A DNA stretch of 64,000 nucleotides from Pseudomonas sp. HR96 (lineage in GTDB: Bacteria; Pseudomonadota; Gammaproteobacteria; Pseudomonadales; Pseudomonadaceae). Positions within the stretch are counted from its first letter, which is position 1. Each line of letters opens with the position of its first letter. This document shows, in pieces, positions 46,662-54,382 of this stretch. The notes beneath the pieces are model-generated. The model saw only the letters and a list, made by a program, of their open reading frames with translations, was not told where the DNA came from and made no database searches. Location of the stretch: contig NZ_CP139141.1 in the NCBI RefSeq assembly GCF_034059295.1, forward strand, positions 665,001 to 729,000. The letters are read 5' to 3'. A program made the translations under genes and the position numbers.

Positions 46662-46679
46662 TTGATTTGGCTTCGCTTT
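46662..46679 (+). repeat. right copy of the 18-bp direct repeat
   Basis: Exact second copy of TTGATTTGGCTTCGCTTT from the ssb terminator (44652-44669). Flanking bases differ on both sides, the 5' arm of the terminator is missing and no T-run follows, so it is not a working terminator. Confidence 0.65.
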
Positions 46680-46689
46680 GCCTGGCAGA

Positions 46690-46706
46690 TTGATCAAATT
46701 GATCAA
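46690..46706. promoter_or_regulatory. twin TTGATCAA palindromes
   Basis: Two perfect 8-bp palindromes TTGATCAA separated by a single A, 10 bp after the right direct repeat. The layout suits binding of a dimeric regulator or recombinase, but no partner is known. Confidence 0.35.
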
Positions 46707-46902
46707 CCAGTAGGACCGTGTTAGCGTTGACCCCAAGAATAGCCCCCACGCCTCGGGCGGGACTTGTCCCGTACTGCGCACCAGGGGGTTAGTTATTTCT
46801 GGCCCCCCACATGCCCCGCAGGATGCTCTGGCATGCCGCAAGCGCCCCTCTATTTCCTCAAGCCTGCGAAGCCACCCAACGCTCTGCTGCGCCACCACGC
46901 CG

Positions 46903-47229
46903 GCCCTGCCGCCTGTATGGACGGTCCTCGAGGCGATGACCATAGGCCAGCTTTCGCGCCTGTTCAGTGATCTGCACCTGCATCATCGCAAAACTGTAGC
47001 GGCCAAATTCGGCTACAACGAGTCCGTGTTGGTGACTTGGCTGAAAAGCCTGACCATCCTTCGGAATGTCTGCGCCCACCATGGCAGGCTGTGGAATGCT
47101 TCGATTACCGCAGATGCGCTCAAATACGCCAAGGCTAAACAAGTGCTGCAAGTCTTGGCTGTGTTTATAGTTTTTGGACAGATGACACGTGCCTCACGCC
47201 ATTCAGTGCTGAACAGCTTGTTCGAGTGA
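46903..47229 (+). pseudogene. C-terminal remnant of a second Abi_2 gene
   Basis: From about 46903 the frame reads ALPPVWTVLEAMTIGQLSRL, matching the PPxW...E.MxxGxLSxLY block of Abi_2 proteins. It then has LKSLTILRNVCAHHGRLWN with the HEPN motif RNVCAH, and ends at 47229. Everything N-terminal to this block is missing, and the upstream bases do not look like Abi_2. An open frame from ATG 46936 (97 residues) could still be made. It is on the opposite strand to the intact Abi_2 gene and clearly different from it. Confidence 0.75.
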
Positions 47230-47362
47230 TTCACGGTGGCCTTTGCCGGTGTCTTCCAACAGGGACTTGGTGCCGACTACGGACCCGCACAACCGAGTCG
47301 TCCAGACCTCACCCGCTTTGTGATATAAATAGTCGTTTAACCCGATTGGATCTGCCGACTCT

Positions 47363-48247
47363 ATGCGAATGCGCCTTATGCTTTTGGGCGGTGGCAATGC
47401 CTTGGGCCAAGCGCTGATTCGCCTCGGTGCGGAAGAAGACATTGGCTTTCTGGCCCCGCGCCCGCCGGAAAACGGCTGGGACGCGCCAAGCCTGACCCAA
47501 CTGCTGGACGACACCCGCCCAGACGCCGTGATCAACCTGGCGTATTACTTCGACTGGTTCCAGGCGCAGAGCGTCGCTGCCGAGCGCCTGGCGCTGCAGG
47601 AGCGCGCCGTGGAGCGCCTCGCCGAGCTGTGCCAGCACCACGAAATGATCCTTGTGCAGCCCTCCAGCTACCGTGTGTTCGACGGTTTGCGGGCCACCGC
47701 CTACAGCGAAAAGGACCAGCCGGTACCCCTGGGTGTGCGGGGTCAGGCCTTGTGGCGCATGGAAAACAGCGTGCGCGCCACCAGCCCCAAACACGTGCTG
47801 ATCCGCTTCGGCTGGCTGCTGGATGACAGCGTCGACGGCCTGCTCGGACGCTTTCTGCAGCGCGCGGAAACCCCGCAGGAAATTCTCCTGGCCGACGATC
47901 GCCGGGGTAACCCGACGCCGGTGGACGATGCCGCGCGGGTGATCATTTCGGTGCTCAAGCAGCTCGATTGCGACGCGCCGTTGTGGGGGACCTACCACTA
48001 CGCCGGCAACGAGGCGACCACCCCGCTGGCGCTGGGCCAGGCAATTCTCAGCGAGGCGGCCAACCTGCATCCGCTGGCGGTCGAGGCGCCTGCGGCGCAA
48101 GCGCACGCGGCCAGCCCGGACGCCGCCGAAGAGCCGCAGCATGCGGTGCTCGCCTGCAAGAAAATCCTTCATACCTTCGGTATCAAGCCGCGTGCCTGGC
48201 GCGCCGGCTTGCCGAGCCTACTCGACAGATATTATCGCCATGGCTGA
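47363..48247 (+). CDS. RmlD-like SDR family sugar-nucleotide protein
   Basis: 294 residues. The N-terminus (MRLMLLGGGNALGQALIRLG) is a Rossmann fold of the extended SDR type, with DAVINLAYY (about 54-62) where RmlD has its substrate region. The SDR catalytic YxxxK is not seen; LGVRGQALWRMEN stands where YGxTK...E is expected. It may be non-catalytic or use other residues. Its last 8 bases overlap the start of the epimerase gene, so the two products are made together, probably for a surface sugar. Confidence 0.75.
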   Translation: MRMRLMLLGGGNALGQALIRLGAEEDIGFLAPRPPENGWDAPSLTQLLDDTRPDAVINLAYYFDWFQAQSVAAERLALQERAVERLAELCQHHEMILVQPSSYRVFDGLRATAYSEKDQPVPLGVRGQALWRMENSVRATSPKHVLIRFGWLLDDSVDGLLGRFLQRAETPQEILLADDRRGNPTPVDDAARVIISVLKQLDCDAPLWGTYHYAGNEATTPLALGQAILSEAANLHPLAVEAPAAQAHAASPDAAEEPQHAVLACKKILHTFGIKPRAWRAGLPSLLDRYYRHG

Positions 48248-49169
48248 CGCCCCCGTTCTCATCACCGGCGGCGCCGGTTTCATCGGTTCGCACCTGGCGG
48301 ACGCCTTGCTCGCCAAAGGCTACGCCGTGCGCGTGCTCGACGACCTGTCGACCGGCAAGCGCGAAAACCTCGCCCTCGACCACCCTGGCCTGCAGCTGAT
48401 CGTCGGCGACGTTGCCGACGCGGCGCTGGTGGCCCGCGCGGTCGAGGGCTGCCAGGCGGTGGTGCACCTGGCGGCCGTGGCCTCGGTGCAGGCCTCGGTA
48501 GACGACCCGGTGAAGACCCACCAGAGCAATTTCATCGGCACCCTGAACGTCTGCGAGGCCATGCGCCTGGCCGGGGTCAAGCGCGTGCTGTTCGCCTCCA
48601 GCGCGGCGGTGTACGGCAACAACGGCGAGGGCCAGGCCATCGGCGAGGACATCGCCAAGGCGCCGCTGACCCCCTATGCCTCGGACAAGCTGGCCAGCGA
48701 GTACTACCTGGACTTCTACCGCCGCTCGCACCGCCTGGAGCCGGTGCTGTTTCGCTTCTTCAACATCTACGGGCCGCGCCAGGATCCGTCCTCGCCCTAC
48801 TCCGGGGTGATCAGCATTTTCTGCGAGCGCGCCCAGCAAGGCCTGCCCATCACCTTGTTCGGCGACGGCGAGCAGACCCGCGACTTCTTCTATGTCGGCG
48901 ACCTGGCCGACCTGCTGCTGCAGGCGCTGGAGAAACCCTCGGTGGAAGAGGGCGCGGTGAACGTCGGGCTCAACCAGGTGACCAGCCTGAACCAGCTGCT
49001 GGGCGCCCTGCACGGGGTGCTGGGCAGCCTGCCGGAAATCAATTATCAGGATGCCCGCGCCGGCGACATCCGCCACTCCCGCGCCGACAACCGCCGGTTG
49101 CTGCAGCGCTACACACTGGGTGCCACCACGCCGCTGGCCGAAGGCCTGAGCAGGCTGCTGGCCGGCTAA
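48240..49169 (+). CDS. NAD-dependent sugar-nucleotide epimerase (GalE/WbpP-like)
   Basis: 309 residues. The NAD site GGAGFIGSHL is at 10-19, the catalytic Ser region is FASSAAVYG (about 117-125) and the catalytic pair is YASDK (about 145-149). RFFNIYGPRQDP marks the substrate side. It interconverts the C4 hydroxyl of a UDP-hexose, the exact sugar being open. The ATG at 48240 (MADAPVLITGG) is chosen, as the longer frame runs deep into the upstream gene. Confidence 0.88.
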   Translation: MADAPVLITGGAGFIGSHLADALLAKGYAVRVLDDLSTGKRENLALDHPGLQLIVGDVADAALVARAVEGCQAVVHLAAVASVQASVDDPVKTHQSNFIGTLNVCEAMRLAGVKRVLFASSAAVYGNNGEGQAIGEDIAKAPLTPYASDKLASEYYLDFYRRSHRLEPVLFRFFNIYGPRQDPSSPYSGVISIFCERAQQGLPITLFGDGEQTRDFFYVGDLADLLLQALEKPSVEEGAVNVGLNQVTSLNQLLGALHGVLGSLPEINYQDARAGDIRHSRADNRRLLQRYTLGATTPLAEGLSRLLAG

Positions 49170-49795
49170 CGGCTGTTGACCCCGGCCCAATGCCTGGCGC
49201 CGACGAAGATGAAGCGCAACTGTTGGGTAATTTTCACTTGCGGTGACAGGTGGCGGGGCAGGGGCTGATCGGGCGGGTCGATCAGTTCCGGCAGGGTCGC
49301 GAACACGCTCTTGACCACCAGGTCGGCGAGCACCGCCAGCGCCTGCTCATCCAGATGCTGCCAGCGCGGCATCAATGCCATGTCGGCCGCCAGGTCCGAG
49401 CTGATGGCGTCGCGCAGGCTGCCCAGGGCCTGGCGCACCGGCCGCGAGCCGCCGTACTGCTCGCGGGCGAGGAACAGGAACTGTGCCCGATTGGCCGCCA
49501 CCCCTTGCAGAAAGATGCGCACCGAGGCTTCGGTAAGGCCGCCGCGTTCGAACTCGTTCTGCCGCACCAGGCGGATGGTCTCGCGAAAGGCCTGGCCCAC
49601 CTCGCTGACCAGCGCCAGGCCCAGCTGGTCCATATCGGCGAAATGCCGGTAGAAGCCGGTGGGCACGATCCCCGCCGCTTTCGCCACTTCCCGCAGGCTG
49701 ATGCTGCCAAAACCACGGCCGGACGCCATCAATTGCCGGGCGGCATCGAGGAGGGCGTGGCGGGTCTGCTGCTTCTGTTCGGCGCGGGGGAGCAT
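49166..49795 (-). CDS. TetR-family regulator, FabR-like
   Basis: 209 residues from ATG 49795 (MLPRAEQKQQTRHALLDAAR). A TTG 14 codons upstream is possible but less likely. The HTH is ISLREVAKAAGIVPTGFYRHF (about 30-50, given here as LREVAKAAGIVPTGFYRHF), which with the C-terminal GARHWAG is close to FabR, the repressor of unsaturated fatty acid genes in enterobacteria. Targets here are not known; no fatty-acid gene is next to it. Its end overlaps the end of the convergent epimerase gene by 4 nt. Confidence 0.82.
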   Translation of the reverse strand: MLPRAEQKQQTRHALLDAARQLMASGRGFGSISLREVAKAAGIVPTGFYRHFADMDQLGLALVSEVGQAFRETIRLVRQNEFERGGLTEASVRIFLQGVAANRAQFLFLAREQYGGSRPVRQALGSLRDAISSDLAADMALMPRWQHLDEQALAVLADLVVKSVFATLPELIDPPDQPLPRHLSPQVKITQQLRFIFVGARHWAGVNSR

Positions 49796-49894
49796 GGCGA
49801 GGGGACTTTCTTGGTCGGCAGCTCGGGACTTTAGCAAATCCGTCGGCTGGGCGTCGAACGGGGGAGTGAATCATCGTCGCGCTGCAGACAGACA

Positions 49895-49926
49895 AAAGCC
49901 CGGTTCGAGGCGAACCGGGCTTTTTT
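49895..49926. terminator. terminator between tetR and the repeat-protein gene
   Basis: Stem AAGCCCGGTTCG / CGAACCGGGCTT with T-runs possible on both strands. It lies just after the 3' end of the gene at 49942-50226 and ends that leftward transcript. Confidence 0.88.
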
Positions 49927-49941
49927 CAGGGCACTCATGAA

Positions 49942-50226
49942 TCAGCTGTCGTGTTGGGCGCGAACATAATCCGAACCGTCCTGGGCCAGGCGATCGAGGG
50001 TGCGATCCGAACCATCTTGGGACAGGCGTTCGAGGGTGCGATCCGAACCGTCCTGAGCGACACGGTTGAGGGTGCGGTCGGAGCCTTCCTGAGTGAAGCG
50101 ATCCTGTTTGATCACGTGGTCCGAACCGCCTTCAGCCAACATGTTGTGGGTCTGGGCGACCGGCATGGCGAAAGCGTTGGCGGCCAGGGCCGAGAAAGCG
50201 AGGGAAAGCAGAATTTGGCGTTTCAT
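49942..50226 (-). CDS. small secreted protein of 12-residue repeats
   Basis: 94 residues. The signal peptide MKRQILLSLAFSALAANAFA ends at AFA-MP. The mature part is almost only tandem units of the form QDGSDRTLxRLx: SDHVIKQDRFTQEG, SDRTLNRVAQDG, SDRTLERLSQDG, SDRTLDRLAQDG, SDYVRAQ. The DNA shows the same 36-bp periodicity over about 49965-50103. No known domain is recognised. Asp/Ser-rich turns suggest metal or surface binding, which is only a guess. A Fur-like box lies about 100 nt upstream. Confidence 0.8.
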   Translation of the reverse strand: MKRQILLSLAFSALAANAFAMPVAQTHNMLAEGGSDHVIKQDRFTQEGSDRTLNRVAQDGSDRTLERLSQDGSDRTLDRLAQDGSDYVRAQHDS

Positions 50227-50327
50227 GATATTGGCGCTCCTTGGGAGGGCAGCAAAGTGGGTACAGGAGCAATGCTACTCTTGAAAATTCGATACAAAAG
50301 TTCATAAAGCTAATGGTAACAATCGAT

Positions 50328-50346
50328 GAAAATGATATTCATGAAA
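50328..50346. promoter_or_regulatory. Fur-box candidate
   Basis: GAAAATGATATTCATGAAA matches the 19-bp Fur consensus GATAATGATAATCATTATC at 14 of 19 positions, including the central ATGATA and TCAT. It lies between the leftward repeat-protein gene and the rightward asmA-like gene and could act on either. Confidence 0.45.
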
Positions 50347-50521
50347 AAGCCCGGTAAATCAGGGGCTTGCGATGGGTGTTTTTGCACCGAAAACGTGAGT
50401 TCAATCTTTTCAGTGCACTGGCAGCGGGCGCGGTACGGGCTGTGCACCGGTTGCAGATGGCCTGTCGTGGGCGGCGTTTCGATGAAATCCTTCATGAAAC
50501 CTGCTGGGCAGAGGCCTGCAA

Positions 50522-50550
50522 TTGCATCGGCTGGGCATAAAAGGTTAAAC
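50522..50550 (+). promoter_or_regulatory. promoter candidate for the asmA-like gene
   Basis: TTGCAT (50522-50527), 17 nt, TTAAAC (50545-50550), 80 nt before the start codon. The spacing is ideal; the hexamers are moderate. The remaining bases 50227-50521 hold no convincing gene. Confidence 0.45.
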
Positions 50551-50629
50551 CCAACGGCCTTTTGCCAGTCCTAGTCTCATGTGGGGAGCTGCACCATCCC
50601 CGAGGCCCGCTGTAACAGGAGCACCGTGC

Positions 50630-52702
50630 ATGACGCGCCCACGCAAGATTCTGCTGTGGATATTGGCCATTTTCCTGGTCTTGATCGCTGTACTGGTCGT
50701 GGTGATCGCCACGTTCGATTGGAACCGGGTCAAGCCGACCCTCAATGCCAAGGTCTCGGAGGCGCTGCATCGGCCTTTCGCTATCAATGGCAACCTCGCC
50801 GTGCAATGGCAGCGCGAACCGGATGAAGGCGGCTGGCGCGCCTGGGTGCCGTGGCCGCATTTCGAGGCCGATGACATCACCCTGGGCAACCCCGACTGGT
50901 CGAAGAACCCGCAGATGGTCGGCCTCAAGCACATTGAATTTCGTCTGTCGCCGCTGCCGCTACTGGTCGAGCACGTGGTCATCCCGCGCATCGACCTCAC
51001 CGAGCCGAGTGCCAATCTCGAGCGCCTCAAGGACGGTCGCGCCAACTGGGTGTTCGACTTCGGTCCGAAAGACCCCAATGCCGAACCGTCCAAATGGGTG
51101 ATGGACATCGGCGCGATCAAATTTGACAAGGGCCACGTCACCTACAGCGATCAGACGCTGCAGGCGCAAATGGACGTGCTCATCGACCCCCTCGGCAAAC
51201 CCATCCCCTTCAGCGACATCGTCGGCAGCGGCGCGGCGAAGAAGGTCAGCGATGGCGGCGGCACCGCCCAGGATTACGCGTTCGGTCTCAAGGTCAAGGG
51301 CCGCTACAAGGACCAACCCGTCGACGGCACCGGCAAGATCGGCGGCCTGCTGGCGTTGCAGGATGCGAGCAAGCCTTTCCCGGTGCAGGTGGATATCGCC
51401 ATCGGCGATACCCACGCCGCTGTAGCAGGCACCCTGACCGATCCTAAGAATCTCGGCGCGCTGGACTTGCGCCTGCGCCTGAGCGGCACCAGCCTGGGCA
51501 ATCTGTACCCGCTGACGGGGGTCACGCTGCCCGACTCGCCGGCATATGAAACCGACGGCCATCTGCAGGCCAAGCTGCATGACCCGGCGGGCGCCACGTT
51601 CAGCTACCAGGGCTTCAACGGCAAGATCGGCGATAGCGATATACACGGCGACCTCAGCTTCGTCGCCGGCCAGCCGCGGCCCAAGCTGAGCGGCAAGCTG
51701 GTCTCCGAACAGCTGCTGTTCAAGGACCTGGCGCCGCTCATCGGTGCCGATTCCAACGATGCGCAAAAAGCCCGTGGCGGGGCCAGCAAGCAGCCGCAGG
51801 GCAAAGTGCTGCCGGTCGAGCAGTTCAAGACCGACCGGTGGCGGGCCATGGATGCCGACGTCGAATTCACCGGCAAGCGCATCGTGCACAGCGACAAGCT
51901 GCCCTTGAGCGACCTGTACACCCACGTCGTGCTGGATGATGGCCGCCTCAAGCTCGAGCCGCTGCGCTTCGGCGTGGCCGGTGGCAAACTCGACACCCAG
52001 ATCGACCTCAATGGCCGCGATACGCCCTTGCAGGGCTCCGCGCGCCTGACGGCCCGTGGCTTCAAGCTCAAGGAGCTGTTCCCGGGCTTCGCGCCCATGA
52101 GCACCAGCTTCGGCGAGCTCAATGGCGATGCCGACATCACCGGCACCGGCAACTCGGTGGCGGCCCTGCTGGGCACGGCCAACGGCAACCTGAAGATGAT
52201 CGTCAACGACGGCGCGGTGAGCCGCAGCCTGATGGAGATCGCCGGCCTCAACGTGGGCAACTATGTGGTGGACAAGCTGTTCGGCGAGAAGGAAGTGAAG
52301 ATCAACTGCGCGGCGGCCGACCTGGGCATCAAGGACGGCCTGGCCACCACCCGCCTGTTCGTGTTCGACACCGAGAACGCGATCATCTATATCAACGGCA
52401 CCACCAACTTCAAGGATGAGCAGCTGGACCTGAAGATTACCCCGGAGTCCAAAGGCTTTCGGGTGTTCTCGCTGCGCTCGCCTTTGTATGTGCGTGGCCC
52501 GTTCGCCAAGCCCGGTGCCGGGGTGCAAGCGGTGCCTTTGGCGTTGCGTGGCGCTGGCATGGTGGCCTTGGGTGTAGTGGCTGGCCCGGCTGCCGGCTTG
52601 CTGGCGTTGATTGCCCCCAGCGGCGGCGAGCCCAACCAGTGCACGCCATTGCTGCAACAGATGCGCGAAGGCAAGGCGCCGAAGACCGTACCCGGTGCCT
52701 GA
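50630..52702 (+). CDS. AsmA-family protein
   Basis: 690 residues. One N-terminal membrane segment (ILLWILAIFLVLIAVLVVVI, 7-26) is followed by a long periplasmic part. The N-terminal AsmA domain starts at about 30, and the C-terminal AsmA_2 region (LTARGFKLKELFPGF, GELNGDADITGTGNSVAALL at about 490-535) is followed by a short hydrophobic end. AsmA-like proteins form grooves that move phospholipid toward the outer membrane. ATG 50630 has GGAG upstream. Its transcript ends at the shared terminator 52751-52785. Confidence 0.88.
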   Translation: MTRPRKILLWILAIFLVLIAVLVVVIATFDWNRVKPTLNAKVSEALHRPFAINGNLAVQWQREPDEGGWRAWVPWPHFEADDITLGNPDWSKNPQMVGLKHIEFRLSPLPLLVEHVVIPRIDLTEPSANLERLKDGRANWVFDFGPKDPNAEPSKWVMDIGAIKFDKGHVTYSDQTLQAQMDVLIDPLGKPIPFSDIVGSGAAKKVSDGGGTAQDYAFGLKVKGRYKDQPVDGTGKIGGLLALQDASKPFPVQVDIAIGDTHAAVAGTLTDPKNLGALDLRLRLSGTSLGNLYPLTGVTLPDSPAYETDGHLQAKLHDPAGATFSYQGFNGKIGDSDIHGDLSFVAGQPRPKLSGKLVSEQLLFKDLAPLIGADSNDAQKARGGASKQPQGKVLPVEQFKTDRWRAMDADVEFTGKRIVHSDKLPLSDLYTHVVLDDGRLKLEPLRFGVAGGKLDTQIDLNGRDTPLQGSARLTARGFKLKELFPGFAPMSTSFGELNGDADITGTGNSVAALLGTANGNLKMIVNDGAVSRSLMEIAGLNVGNYVVDKLFGEKEVKINCAAADLGIKDGLATTRLFVFDTENAIIYINGTTNFKDEQLDLKITPESKGFRVFSLRSPLYVRGPFAKPGAGVQAVPLALRGAGMVALGVVAGPAAGLLALIAPSGGEPNQCTPLLQQMREGKAPKTVPGA

Positions 52703-52750
52703 GCTCGGTTCTTAACCTATAGATAACTACTCCTCATAGTCAGCGCACAC

Positions 52751-52785
52751 AAAAAAGCCAAGGCATGAAAACCTTGGCTTTTTTA
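52751..52785. terminator. bidirectional terminator between asmA-like and ferritin-like genes
   Basis: Stem AAAAAAGCCAAGG / CCTTGGCTTTTTT around CATGAAAA, with A-run and T-run at the two ends. The neighbouring genes converge on it. Confidence 0.93.
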
Positions 52786-52799
52786 CAGCGCAGAGCGGG

Positions 52800-53333
52800 T
52801 TACAGGTCTTTCAAGATATCCGCCATATCATCGGCGTGCTCTTCTTCCTGGGCCAGGATGTCCTCGAACAGGCGGCGGGTGGTCGGGTCTTTCTCGCCGA
52901 TGTACTGCACGATCTCGCGATAGCTGTCGATGGCGATACGCTCGGCCACCAGGTCTTCGTAGACCATTTCCTTGAGGGTCGAGCCAGCCACGTATTGAGC
53001 GTGGGAGTTCTTGCTCAGGTTGTCCGGGTTGAAATCCGGCTCGCCGCCCAGCTGCATGATGCGCTCGGCCAGGCGGTCGGCGTGTTCGGCTTCCTGGGCC
53101 GCATGCTCGGCGAATTCGCCGGCTGCGACGCTGGCCTTGAGGCCGGAGGCCATGAAGTAGTGGCGCTTGTAGCGCAGCACGCACACCAGCTCGGTCGCCA
53201 GCGACGAATTGAGCAGGCGCAGGATCTCTTCGCGGTCGCCCATGTAGCCTTCGGTGACGGCGCCGTTATCTACGTTGGTCCGCGCTCTCTCGCGCAGGGT
53301 GTTCACATCGGTCAGCTGTACATTGATCATCAT
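52800..53333 (-). CDS. ferritin-like protein of the bacterioferritin/Dps superfamily
   Basis: 177 residues. Four-helix ferritin fold with two metal-binding helices: EAEHADRLAERIMQ (about 81-94) and EEEHADDM (about 162-169), plus Glu in SSLATELVCVLRYKRHY. It is closest to the longer bacterioferritin-like proteins of pseudomonads, not to FtnA at 39151. Probable role: iron binding and protection against oxidants. Two ATGs are adjacent (53333 and 53330); the second has the better distance to GGAG. Confidence 0.82.
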   Translation of the reverse strand: MMINVQLTDVNTLRERARTNVDNGAVTEGYMGDREEILRLLNSSLATELVCVLRYKRHYFMASGLKASVAAGEFAEHAAQEAEHADRLAERIMQLGGEPDFNPDNLSKNSHAQYVAGSTLKEMVYEDLVAERIAIDSYREIVQYIGEKDPTTRRLFEDILAQEEEHADDMADILKDL

Positions 53334-53467
53334 CGTCTCCAGGCTTACGGTTGGCCGTCTCGCTCTCTATGCGCTCGGCAGGAGCACGCGGCGTGATCGG
53401 TACACAGGTGTGAGTGGCGGCCGGCCGAAAAAGTTTTACTCGGCTCTGGCCGCACCGCTCACCGGCC

Positions 53468-53809
53468 TCACATGGCCTTTTCGTTGGCCTTGCGCTGGTC
53501 GCAGGTCATGAAGCCCTTGCTGGCGACGTGGCCCGAGCTGTCGAAGCTGACGTAGTAAGGCTGCTGATGGCCGTCGCGGTTGAGGATGTAATTGTTGCAG
53601 GTGCCCGCCGAGGAGTTGGCAGTACCGTTGACCACGGTCGAAGGCGTACCGCCGATGGCGATCACTTGCTGCATGGTCATGCCGGTTTCGACCTGCTTGA
53701 CCAGTGGCTCGTTGCGATAGGTGACGAAGTCCACCGGGTTTTCCGGTGTGGACGAGCAACCGGCTACCGAAGCCAGGACGAAAAGTGCCGCGAGGGATTG
53801 TTTGATCAT
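53468..53809 (-). CDS. osmE: osmotically inducible lipoprotein OsmE
   Basis: 113 residues. The lipobox LASVAGC ends at Cys18, so the protein is a lipoprotein, likely anchored in the outer membrane. The mature part is a SmpA/BamE-like (OmlA) domain (VETGMTMQQVIAIGGTPSTV at about 40-59). ATG 53809 is chosen because GGAG lies 7 nt upstream and gives a proper signal peptide; the frame extends 11 codons further. In E. coli OsmE is induced by high osmolarity and in stationary phase. Confidence 0.85.
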   Translation of the reverse strand: MIKQSLAALFVLASVAGCSSTPENPVDFVTYRNEPLVKQVETGMTMQQVIAIGGTPSTVVNGTANSSAGTCNNYILNRDGHQQPYYVSFDSSGHVASKGFMTCDQRKANEKAM

Positions 53810-53944
53810 GATGTCACTCCGTTGAATTAACCTGATGGGCAATAGCTGCGGGCTATATACGCTTATGAGTGCTCTTTGATTGCGGTAGTTCTATAGGCGT
53901 TGCCAGATGCTTCTGGCTCCCGAAAAAAGTGTAAGAAAGGTTGT

Positions 53945-53951
53945 CTACACT
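53945..53951 (+). promoter_or_regulatory. RpoS-type -10 element before psiF
   Basis: CTACACT preceded by TGT resembles the sigma-S -10 sequence CTATACT. It lies 45 nt before the psiF start, with no good -35 box, as expected for stationary-phase promoters. Confidence 0.4.
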
Positions 53952-53996
53952 CATGGGCGTACCGTGCTTCCGCGCATGGCCCCAAGGAGCGACGTC

Positions 53997-54284
53997 ATGA
54001 AGATGATTCACCTGCCATTGCTGCTGGTCACCGCGCTGTTCTGCGCGCAAGGCTTCGCGGCCACCGACCAACAGAACAAGATGACCAGCTGCAACGCCGA
54101 CGCCACCGCGAAAAGCCTCAAGGGCGATGACCGCAAGGCCTACATGAGCAGTTGCCTTAAGGCCACCCCGGCTGGCACCCCGCAACAGCAGAAGATGAAA
54201 ACCTGTAATGCCAGCGCCAGCAGCCAGTCACTCAAGGGCGACGCGCGCAAGACCTTCATGAGCAGCTGTTTGAAGAAAAGCTGA
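53997..54284 (+). CDS. psiF: PsiF repeat protein
   Basis: 95 residues. A signal peptide (MKMIHLPLLLVTALFCAQGFA) is followed by two PsiF repeats: KMTSCNADATAKSLKGDDRK...MSSCLK and KMKTCNASASSQSLKGDARK...MSSCLKK. Each has a Cys pair able to form a disulfide in the periplasm. E. coli PsiF is induced by phosphate starvation; its function is unknown. ATG 53997 follows AAGGAG. Confidence 0.88.
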   Translation: MKMIHLPLLLVTALFCAQGFAATDQQNKMTSCNADATAKSLKGDDRKAYMSSCLKATPAGTPQQQKMKTCNASASSQSLKGDARKTFMSSCLKKS

Positions 54285-54382
54285 ACCAGGCCGATAGTTG
54301 AAGGAGTCGGCCACCCACTGGTTCTGCCAGGGGAAGGGTGGCAGACTGCCCATCCTTCCCCGCTGTTCGTGCTTGAGGCTGT

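Noticed and set aside
46497..46943. 148-codon frame on the - strand between the Abi genes
   Set aside because: It runs across the right 18-bp repeat, the twin palindromes and the Abi_2 remnant in antisense, with no start site and no recognisable domain.
44670..47362. Integrase, transposase or CRISPR in the accessory patch
   Set aside because: I looked on both strands for recombinase motifs, terminal inverted repeats and regularly spaced repeats and found none; only the direct repeat and palindromes remain.
50326..50574. 82-codon frame with CxxC motifs after the Fur-like box
   Set aside because: The start lies inside the Fur-like box, there is no ribosome site, and the frame runs into the asmA promoter. 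Cysteine pairs alone do not make it a gene.
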